From: Thiobacillus sp.
Lineage (GTDB): Bacteria > Pseudomonadota > Gammaproteobacteria > Burkholderiales > Thiobacillaceae
DNA length: 64,000 bases
Reading direction: 5' to 3'
NCBI GenBank assembly: GCA_019459055.1
Contig: JAIBEI010000025.1
Coordinates: 1-64,000, forward strand
The notes under the pieces are model-generated. The model had not been told where the DNA came from. It searched no databases and worked only from the letters and a program-made list of their open reading frames with translations. Below are positions 18,634 to 24,611 of this stretch, one piece after another. The position numbers and the translations under genes were made by a program. Each line of letters opens with the position of its first letter. Position 1 is the first letter of the stretch.

Positions 18634-19539
18634 TCAGTCGTAACTGAACCGTTTCGCAATCAGCATCAGCATCTGCTCCAGCAGCAGCCCGACGATGCCG
18701 ACGACGAAGATGGCGATGATGATGTGGGCGACGTTGAGGTTGTTCCATTCATCCCACACCCAGAAGCCGATGCCGACGCCGCCGGTGAGCATTTCAGCGG
18801 CGACGATCACCAGCCAGGCGACGCCGATCGCCAGCCGCACGCCGGTGAGCACATATGGCAGCACGGCCGGGAACAGGATCTTGGTGAACACCTTGAACTC
18901 GGACAGGTTGAGCACGCGCGCGACGTTCATGTAGTCCTGCGGGATGCGCTGCACGCCGGCGGCGGTGTTGAGCACCATCGGCCAGATGCTGGAGATGAAG
19001 ATCACCCAGATCGACGCCGGTTCGGCTCGTTGCAGCACCAGGAGGCCGATCGGCAGCCAGGCCAGCGGCGACACCGGGCGCAGGATGCTGATGATCGGCG
19101 AGAGCATGCGGTTGAGGAAGTCGAAGCGGCCGATCATGAAGCCGAGCGGGATGCCGACGGCGGCCGCAAAACCGAAGCCGATGCCGACCCGATACAGCGA
19201 GTTGAGGATGTTCCAGCCGATGCCCTGGTCGTTGGGGCCGTTGTCATAGAACGGGTCGGAAAACAGTTCCACCGCGGCATCCCAGGTTTCGCCGGGGCCC
19301 GGAATCTGCCCGCCGCTGTTGGCGACCAGCGCCCACAGCGCCACGAACAGCAGCATGCCGAGCAGCGGCGGGATGGCATTCCTGAACAGGGTCCGCGTGC
19401 CTTCGACGAAGCGCTTGCCCGAATCGGTTTCGAAATAGGGCGTGCGCCGGGACGGCGCTGCGGGAGCGGGGAGGGCTTGGGTTTCCGGCGCCTCCAGCAC
19501 CCCGGACAGACTTCGGTCATTCAATGTGATCGCATTCAT
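18634..19539 (-). CDS. nrtB: Nitrate ABC transporter permease
   Basis: 301-aa inner-membrane permease with about six transmembrane segments. The BPD_transp_1 coupling loop is visible as EFKVFTKILFPAVLPYVLTGVRLAIGVAW, where EAA-type contact with the ATPase is expected. A 45-residue cytoplasmic N-terminal tail rich in Ala/Pro precedes the first segment. The ATG at 19539 has AAGGAGT upstream. It is the middle gene of nrtABD. Confidence 0.93.
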   Translation of the reverse strand: MNAITLNDRSLSGVLEAPETQALPAPAAPSRRTPYFETDSGKRFVEGTRTLFRNAIPPLLGMLLFVALWALVANSGGQIPGPGETWDAAVELFSDPFYDNGPNDQGIGWNILNSLYRVGIGFGFAAAVGIPLGFMIGRFDFLNRMLSPIISILRPVSPLAWLPIGLLVLQRAEPASIWVIFISSIWPMVLNTAAGVQRIPQDYMNVARVLNLSEFKVFTKILFPAVLPYVLTGVRLAIGVAWLVIVAAEMLTGGVGIGFWVWDEWNNLNVAHIIIAIFVVGIVGLLLEQMLMLIAKRFSYD

Positions 19540-19572
19540 GTGCGTACTCCTTGTGCGGTGTGTTCCGCCATT

Positions 19573-19620
19573 GCGAGGCGCAGGCTCAAAACCGGATTGC
19601 TACGCTTCGCCCGCAATGAC
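19573..19620. repeat. REP-like element between nrtA and nrtB
   Basis: CATTGCGAGG is followed by GGATTGCTACGCTTCGCCCGCAATGAC, giving imperfectly complementary ends. It resembles the dispersed GTCATTGCGAGCG...AGCAATCC elements seen between genes in many proteobacteria. It fills the 90-nt nrtA-nrtB gap. Family assignment is by eye only. Confidence 0.45.
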
Positions 19621-19629
19621 ATTTCAGGT

Positions 19630-20901
19630 TCAGGCCTTGATCTTGAAACCGTCGGCGTACTTGGCCGGATCCTTGCCGTCCCACACCACGCCGTCGATCA
19701 GCTTCGACGTGCGCATGTCGGACTTCGGCAGCGGCGTCTTGGTCATTGCGGCGGCGGCCTTGTATACATCGATGCGGTTGACCTTCTTCGCCACCGCCAG
19801 ATAGTCGGGGTGGTCCTTCAGCAGGCCCCAGCGCTTGTGCTGGGTGAGGAACCACATGCCGTCCGACAGGTAGGGGAAGCCCACCGTGCCGCCGTTGTAG
19901 AACTTCATGAAGTTGGGGTCTTTCCATTTCTTGCCGATGCCGTTGTCGTACTCGCCGTGCATGCGCCCCTCGATCGAGTCGAAGTCGGTGTTGACGTAGG
20001 ATTTGGCGGCGATGACCTTCGCCACCTCGGCGCGGTTTTTCATGTCGTCGATGTACTTCGACGCGTCGAGAATGGCCGCCACCATGGCGCGCGCGGTGTT
20101 CGGATACTTCTCGACGAATTCGGCGGTGGTGCCGAGCACCTTTTCCGGATGGTCTTTCCAGATTTCCTGCGTGGTGACGGCGGTGAAGCCGATCTTGTCG
20201 CGGATCGCCCGTGCGCCCCACGGCTCGCCCACGCAGAAGCCGTCCATGTTGCCCACCCGCATGTTGGCGACCATCTGCGGCGGCGGCACCACGATGTTCT
20301 TGACGTCGCGGAAGGGGTCGATGCCGTAGGTCGCCAGCCAGTAATACAGCCACATCGCGTGGGTGCCGGTGGGGAAGGTCTGGGCGAAGGTGTATTCGCG
20401 GGGTTCGGCCTTGACCAGTTTGGCGAGGCCGGCGCCATTGATCGCGCCCTTGTCCTTGAGTTGGTTCGACAGTGTGATCGCCTGGCCGTTGTTGTTGAGC
20501 GTGGCCAGCACCGCCATGTCCTTCTTCGGCCCGCCGATGCCCAATTGCACACCGTAGATCAGGCCGTACAGCACGTGCGCCGCGTCGAGTTCGCCGTTGA
20601 CCAGCTTGTCGCGCACCGCCGCCCACGAGGCTTCCTTGGAGGGCGTGATGGTGAGGCCGTACTTCTTGTCGAAGCCCTTCACCGAGGCCATCACCACCGA
20701 CGCGCAGTCGGTCAGCGGAATGAAGCCGATGCTGAGATTGGGTTTTTCCGGCGCGTCGGAGCCGGCGGCCCAGGCGCCTTGGCGCACGCCCGGAGGCACC
20801 AGCGCCATCAGGGCGGCGGCAACGGAAATTCCGGTGGTTTTTTTTATGAAGTCACGCTTGCTCGGATCCTGCACGAGGGGTTTGTCCTGGGTGTCGCTCA
20901 C
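19630..20901 (-). CDS. nrtA: Nitrate ABC transporter substrate-binding protein
   Basis: 423-aa periplasmic binding protein of the NrtA/CmpA family. It has a twin-arginine-like signal (SKRDFIKKTTGISVAAALMALVPP), then SIGFIPLTDCASVVMASVKGFDKKYGL and VGEPWGARAI, both characteristic of the nitrate/bicarbonate-binding fold. It delivers nitrate to NrtB/NrtD. The start is GTG at 20901 with GGAG seven nt upstream. Its leader holds a sigma-54 promoter and an antitermination-type hairpin set. Because it has an export signal it is not the cytoplasmic sensor NasS. Confidence 0.92.
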   Translation of the reverse strand: MSDTQDKPLVQDPSKRDFIKKTTGISVAAALMALVPPGVRQGAWAAGSDAPEKPNLSIGFIPLTDCASVVMASVKGFDKKYGLTITPSKEASWAAVRDKLVNGELDAAHVLYGLIYGVQLGIGGPKKDMAVLATLNNNGQAITLSNQLKDKGAINGAGLAKLVKAEPREYTFAQTFPTGTHAMWLYYWLATYGIDPFRDVKNIVVPPPQMVANMRVGNMDGFCVGEPWGARAIRDKIGFTAVTTQEIWKDHPEKVLGTTAEFVEKYPNTARAMVAAILDASKYIDDMKNRAEVAKVIAAKSYVNTDFDSIEGRMHGEYDNGIGKKWKDPNFMKFYNGGTVGFPYLSDGMWFLTQHKRWGLLKDHPDYLAVAKKVNRIDVYKAAAAMTKTPLPKSDMRTSKLIDGVVWDGKDPAKYADGFKIKA

Positions 20902-20916
20902 GGTGGTTCTCCAAAT

Positions 20917-20949
20917 AAAAAAGGCGTCGCCTTGAGGGCGGACGCCTTT
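20917..20949 (-). terminator. Leader terminator upstream of nrtA
   Basis: On the minus strand AAAGGCGTC pairs perfectly with GACGCCTTT across a 12-nt loop and runs into TTTTTT, a textbook Rho-independent terminator. It lies between the sigma-54 promoter and the nrtA ribosome site, so it would stop transcription before nrtA unless antitermination occurs. Its 5-prime arm overlaps the P2 hairpin. Confidence 0.9.
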
Positions 20950-21000
20950 GTCCAGTTGCGAAAGAGTTGACGGTTACGCTGAAAGCCACATCGTTGCGAC
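20940..21000 (-). promoter_or_regulatory. Putative ANTAR (NasT) two-hairpin antiterminator
   Basis: P1 is GTCGC-AACGAT-GTGGC (21000-20985) and P2 is GGAC-AAAGGC-GTCC (20953-20940). Both have six-nt loops with A at position 1 and G at position 4, the known recognition pattern of ANTAR-domain antiterminators. P2 uses the same GGCGTCC bases as the terminator 5-prime arm, so the two structures exclude each other. The linker is 31 nt and P1 depends on two G-U pairs, so P1 is the weaker part of the call. Confidence 0.65.
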
Positions 21001-21016
21001 TGTTCAGTTTAGGATT

Positions 21017-21032
21017 AGCAACCGCCGTGCCA
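21017..21032 (-). promoter_or_regulatory. Sigma-54 promoter of nrtABD
   Basis: TGGCACGGCGGTTGCT on the minus strand matches the -24/-12 consensus TGGCACG-N4-TTGCW with GG and GC ten bases apart. Transcription would start near 21005, giving a leader of about 105 nt that contains the hairpins and terminator. Confidence 0.85.
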
Positions 21033-21109
21033 GATGCTTGTTTGCCTTGCAGTGCAAGGCTTGGCGTGGAATCCGTCGTGCGGTGCGCAAGTCTGGAAGC
21101 CTGTGCGGT

Positions 21110-21124
21110 GCACTCGCGCGGTGC
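21110..21124. promoter_or_regulatory. NtrC-like enhancer site
   Basis: GCACTCGCGCGGTGC has the NtrC core GCAC-N7-GTGC and lies about 105-120 bp upstream of the predicted nrt start, a usual position for an enhancer of a sigma-54 promoter. The GC-rich spacer is not typical, so this is moderate support only. Confidence 0.5.
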
Positions 21125-21155
21125 GCATTCGGGGTGCCATGCACCCCCGTGCAGC

Positions 21156-21722
21156 TCAGACCAGAGGCTTTTGCAGAATCTGCCGCGCGATGTCCGCCAG
21201 CTTCAGGCCACGGTCCATCGCTGCGCGCCGCATCTCGCGATATGCCTCGGGTTCCGATGCGCCGGTCAGCTTGATGAGCAAGGCCTTGGCCTGATCGACC
21301 AGCTTGCGTTCCGACAGCTCAAGGCGCGTCTGGTCGAGCTGGTCGTGCAGCGCCTGGAAGGCTTCGAAGCGCGACACCGCCACGTCGAGGATCGGGCGGA
21401 TGCGTGCCGGGTCGAGGCCGTCGACCACATAGGACGTCACCCCCGCCTGCGTCGCCGCGCGAATCGACTCCGCGCTGCCGTCGCCGGTGAACATCACGAT
21501 CGGCCGCGGGCAATCCTGGTTTGCCACGCAGATGTGTTCCAGCGTGTCGCGATCAGGCGAGTCCTGCGCGATGATCACCACGTCCGGGCGCAAGGCCTGA
21601 ACCTGCGCGTCCAGACTGCGTGCGGAGTTCAACGTGGCCGCGACCACGCAGCCCGCTGCCTCCAGCGCGGGCACCAGCATCGCCAGCCGCTCGGGCTGAT
21701 TTTCGACAATCAATACACGCAT
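21156..21722 (-). CDS. nasT: ANTAR-domain response regulator NasT
   Basis: 188 aa. Residues about 1-125 are a receiver-like domain (MRVLIVENQPERL, RPDVVIIAQDSPDRD). Residues about 130-188 are an ANTAR RNA-binding domain with KLVDQAKALLIKLTGASEPEAYREMRRAAMDRGLKLADIARQI. NasT proteins promote read-through of leader terminators in nitrate-assimilation operons and are normally held inactive by NasS. The gene lies directly upstream of nrtABD on the same strand. No nasS is visible in this window. Confidence 0.93.
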   Translation of the reverse strand: MRVLIVENQPERLAMLVPALEAAGCVVAATLNSARSLDAQVQALRPDVVIIAQDSPDRDTLEHICVANQDCPRPIVMFTGDGSAESIRAATQAGVTSYVVDGLDPARIRPILDVAVSRFEAFQALHDQLDQTRLELSERKLVDQAKALLIKLTGASEPEAYREMRRAAMDRGLKLADIARQILQKPLV

Positions 21723-21749
21723 GTTTTTCCCGGGTTTTCTCTGACATAT

Positions 21750-21775
21750 AAAAAAGACGGCCTCCGGAGAGGCCG
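21750..21775 (-). terminator. Leader terminator upstream of nasT
   Basis: CGGCCTC-TCCG-GAGGCCG followed by TCTTTTTT on the minus strand is a strong intrinsic terminator. It sits 27 nt before the nasT ATG and downstream of a sigma-54 promoter. Upstream bases AGGCCAGGT can instead pair with ACCTGG(CGG)CCT, sequestering the terminator 5-prime arm. This suggests nasT itself is controlled by read-through. Confidence 0.85.
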
Positions 21776-21833
21776 CCAGGTCGGAGACTGCCGAGCAACC
21801 TGGCCTTGCGGTTTGGATGCTCCGTTGCGATGT

Positions 21834-21849
21834 AGCAGGGGGCGTGCCA
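21834..21849 (-). promoter_or_regulatory. Sigma-54 promoter of nasT
   Basis: TGGCACGCCCCCTGCT on the minus strand has GG and GC ten bases apart and the full TGGCACG -24 box; the -12 box is CTGC rather than TTGC. The predicted start is near 21823, about 100 nt before nasT and upstream of the leader terminator. Confidence 0.75.
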
Positions 21850-21993
21850 GATTTCAGAATGGTTATTTATCAAATGCTTATGTTGTTTTCCGCCGGCGGC
21901 GAGTCGGGTTGTCCTGAACGGTTGTGGTGCATTGGGTGGGGAAATGGAATCAAAACGGGGCGCGTTCTTGCAGTCTCTGACCTGACTGCGGAC

Positions 21994-22028
21994 AAAAAAA
22001 CGGCCGAACCGGGTGTCCGGACGGCCGT
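21994..22028 (-). terminator. Terminator downstream of fccB
   Basis: ACGGCCG and CGGCCGT arms separated by 15 nt, followed on the minus strand by TTTTTTT. It lies about 55 nt after the fccB stop and would end the fccAB transcript before the nasT promoter. Confidence 0.8.
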
Positions 22029-22083
22029 AATCGGCGACGGTGACCTCGCGGTCAACGCGCCTTGGGGGAGAGAAACCCGAAGG

Positions 22084-23388
22084 TCAAATGTAGCTGTCGG
22101 CGAACATGCTGTCCGCCCAGGTGAACATGTCCTCGTAGCTGTCGCCATCGACCATGTCTGCTGCCGCTTCGCCAATGTCCACCCGGTGCATGCCTTTTCC
22201 CTTCACGTTGCCGTTGGCGTCGAAGATGTCACCATAGATGAAATTGGCGGACAGCCAGGACGACGTCTTGTTGGTGATCGGGCTGAAGCAGGCGGAACTC
22301 GTTGCGATGATCTCATCCGGCGCCTCTCCGTTGAAAGAACGGATGATCGCATCGGCACAGATCTTGGCTTCCGAGTTGGCCATGTGGCCGGACTTGGGCA
22401 CCGCCTTGCCGTCGGAGGCTGGAACGGCGCAGGAATCCCCGATGACATGGATGTTGGGATGGCTTGCGGTGCCATACGTCAGTGGATTCACCGGTACGAA
22501 CCCAGTGCTGTTAAGGGGCAATCCCGCAGCGATCGCGCCGGCGCGCTGGTTGGGGATGTAGTTCAGCACTTTGGCATTATTGACCGTCCTGGCGCTTGTC
22601 ACGATGGAACGCGTGCTGGAATCCACCGACAGCACCGTCGCATTGGGGTAGTACTCGATGACGTTGGCATGGGTCACGTTGAAGGCATGGTCGAAGGCTT
22701 CCGGCTCGGCGGTGATGCCGGCGTTGGCGTCCAGCACGATGACCTTGGCGCCGGTGCGGCCCTTGCGCTTCAGGTAATCTGCTACCACGCAGGCCCGTTC
22801 GTAGGGTCCGGGCGGGCAGCGATAGGGCGCCTTCGGCACCGTCATGACAAAGGTTTCGTTGTTGCGCATCGCAGCCAGCTGGTTCTTGAGCAGGGTGGTC
22901 TGGGGGCCGGCCTGCCAGGCATGGGGCGTCAGGTTCGGGTCCCAGTTGCCTGCTGCCGGCACGAAATCGATGCCCGGCGACAGCACCAGATGGTCGTAGG
23001 GCAGGATCTGATTGCCGCTGCTTGTGCTGACCGTCAGCCTGTTGCCCGGCGCATCGATGGCAACCGCGCGGCCTTGCATCACGGTCACGCCATGGTTGGT
23101 CTTCAGGGAATCGAAACCCAGGGTGATACTGCTCATCGACAACGCGCCGGTAACCACCAGGTTGGAGAGGATGCAGGAAACATGGTTGGGATTGGCGTCG
23201 ACCAGGGTGACCTGGACGTTGCCGCCCCACATGCGCACATACTTGGCCAGGGTGGCGCCGCCGAAGCCGCCGCCGACCACGACCACGCGGGGAGCTGTGG
23301 TTGCCGCGCCGACTGCACGGGGGACTGCGGCCAGGGCTGTCATTGCACTGGCCAGTTTGAGGAACTGCCGTCTGTTCAGGGTATTCAT
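22084..23388 (-). CDS. fccB: Sulfide dehydrogenase flavoprotein subunit (flavocytochrome c)
   Basis: 434 aa with a twin-arginine-type signal (LNRRQFLKLASAMTALAAVPRAVGA). The FAD motif VVVGGGFGGATLAKY follows. Counting from a mature start near residue 30, cysteines fall at C72, C190/C199 and C366. These correspond to the flavin-linking Cys42 and the redox pair Cys161/Cys337 described for Allochromatium FccB. The enzyme oxidises sulfide in the periplasm and passes electrons to its cytochrome partner, encoded 18 nt upstream. Terminated by the hairpin at 21994-22028. Confidence 0.93.
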   Translation of the reverse strand: MNTLNRRQFLKLASAMTALAAVPRAVGAATTAPRVVVVGGGFGGATLAKYVRMWGGNVQVTLVDANPNHVSCILSNLVVTGALSMSSITLGFDSLKTNHGVTVMQGRAVAIDAPGNRLTVSTSSGNQILPYDHLVLSPGIDFVPAAGNWDPNLTPHAWQAGPQTTLLKNQLAAMRNNETFVMTVPKAPYRCPPGPYERACVVADYLKRKGRTGAKVIVLDANAGITAEPEAFDHAFNVTHANVIEYYPNATVLSVDSSTRSIVTSARTVNNAKVLNYIPNQRAGAIAAGLPLNSTGFVPVNPLTYGTASHPNIHVIGDSCAVPASDGKAVPKSGHMANSEAKICADAIIRSFNGEAPDEIIATSSACFSPITNKTSSWLSANFIYGDIFDANGNVKGKGMHRVDIGEAAADMVDGDSYEDMFTWADSMFADSYI

Positions 23389-23406
23389 TGTATTTTCCTC
23401 CCGGAA

Positions 23407-23721
23407 TTAATCGTCGCCGGTGCCGGGCTGGGTGGACAGGTAATCGGAGATCAGCCGCAACTGCTCATCGGTATAGCCGCGAGCCTGACGATCCATGATG
23501 CCTTCGATGCGGCGGTATTTCATCTCGAGCAGATCATGAAAGAGGTCGTACGAGCTTTTGCCGGCCAGTTCGTCGAAGCCGGGTCCGGCTCCGTTGGTGC
23601 CGTGGCACTGGGCGCACTGGGACGCCAGCAGGCGACCTGGTTCGGCGCCGGCCGGCGCAGCAGCGACAAGAAGCGCAACGCCGGCCAACAAGGTGCGCGA
23701 AAAAAGAAGGGAAATATCCAT
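23407..23721 (-). CDS. fccA: Monohaem cytochrome c, sulfide dehydrogenase subunit
   Basis: A secreted cytochrome of 104 aa. The signal peptide (SLLFSRTLLAGVALLVAAAPAGA) is followed by one haem site CAQCH near residues 37-41 and a C-terminal region with Met residues (EMKYRRIEGIM) as candidate axial ligands. It is immediately upstream of fccB on the same strand and should accept electrons from the flavoprotein. It is a one-haem form, unlike the dihaem FccA of purple sulfur bacteria. The ATG at 23721 is chosen because it opens the signal peptide; the ORF-track start is 44 codons too long. Confidence 0.88.
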   Translation of the reverse strand: MDISLLFSRTLLAGVALLVAAAPAGAEPGRLLASQCAQCHGTNGAGPGFDELAGKSSYDLFHDLLEMKYRRIEGIMDRQARGYTDEQLRLISDYLSTQPGTGDD

Positions 23722-23759
23722 AGTGATTAGTGATTGCTCGCTTGAGAATGAACGACGAC

Positions 23760-23775
23760 AGCAGGGAACCTGCCA
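23760..23775 (-). promoter_or_regulatory. Sigma-54-like element upstream of fccAB
   Basis: TGGCAGGTTCCCTGCT on the minus strand keeps GG and GC ten bases apart, but the -24 box deviates from TGGCACG. The same bases also form a GCAGG/CCTGC inverted repeat, so the match may be incidental. Predicted start about 28 nt before the fccA ATG. Confidence 0.4.
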
Positions 23776-23964
23776 TGCTTGCCATTGCGGCACAGCCCGC
23801 AACAGAAAATGAATAATAGACTTTATTCCATTGTGGATTAATGCCTGTGCCATTGGACTTACCTACCTAACCGATTGATCTGACTCGGGCCAAGTCTTAC
23901 AAGGTGGATACGGCCTGAGGCAATCAGGGCGCGTATAGCGATGACCGTGCCAGCTATGTTTTTG

Positions 23965-24290
23965 ATAATGAAATCAGATGGATGGCTGCTTCACATGGGT
24001 TGGGCGGTCGGGCTGGCCGGCTTCGCGCAGGTCAATTTGTCGCCTGATGGAGACGGGTGCAGGTAGGCTTATTTAGGCCCTATATTAATAAAGCCCATTT
24101 TGTCTGCTGCTAACGACAGGTGTTTTTACAATGGAATCAGGTAGATGGGTGATTTCAAAGGATTGCACCCGGACCGCCAACCCTCGCGGGTCAATTTGTC
24201 GCCTGATGGAGACAGCAGCAGGCGGTATACCCGGTATACCTTTGTATTGATTACGCTATTTTGTCTGCTTTTAGCGACAGAGGCTCGTTG
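23965..24290. repeat. Two tandem copies of a ~160-bp unit
   Basis: GTCAATTTGTCGCCTGATGG occurs at 24031 and 24190. Flanking similarities keep the same order: AATGAAATCAG / AATGGAATCAG before it and TTTTGTCTGCT...CGACAG after it (24097 and 24258). The offset is 159-161 bp. Middle parts have diverged while short blocks with small inverted repeats (GTC...GAC) are kept, which suggests structured RNA or protein-binding blocks. Confidence 0.7.
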
Positions 24291-24611
24291 TATACGTGAA
24301 GCAAGGAATTGTAGGCACGGCAAATTTCGACAATGGGCGCGGGCTCCGAGTGGCGACCACGGGTCGCGTAACCCGACGACCCGCCTTCCATCCGAAGCTG
24401 AACAGCTGCCTGGCCGAGAATACGTCCTATACTCGGGCTGAAATCGCGGCTGTATTCCCACCGGCCATCCCAACCATATCGTGATATCGACTGAGTATTG
24501 AGATTCTTGTTGGGACTATGATGAGATACAGGACTCTTCGTTCAACCAATCGATACCAGGCGGGATCTTTCAAACAAGATACCTATGCCGTCTTCCGCTG
24601 GCTGACGAACA

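Larger units (their letters stand above)
23722..24611. other. Long non-coding interval with tandem repeats
   Basis: About 890 nt without a supported gene between fccA and the GGDEF-EAL gene. It contains a sigma-54-like element before fccA (23760-23775) and two imperfect tandem copies of a roughly 160-bp unit (23965-24290). The remaining ORFs overlap on opposite strands and show no domain. Confidence 0.6.

Noticed and set aside
24126-24473. Overlapping ORFs (115 aa minus, 98 aa plus) in the tandem-repeat interval
   Set aside because: Mutually overlapping, no domains; the DNA similarity between units does not preserve a reading frame.
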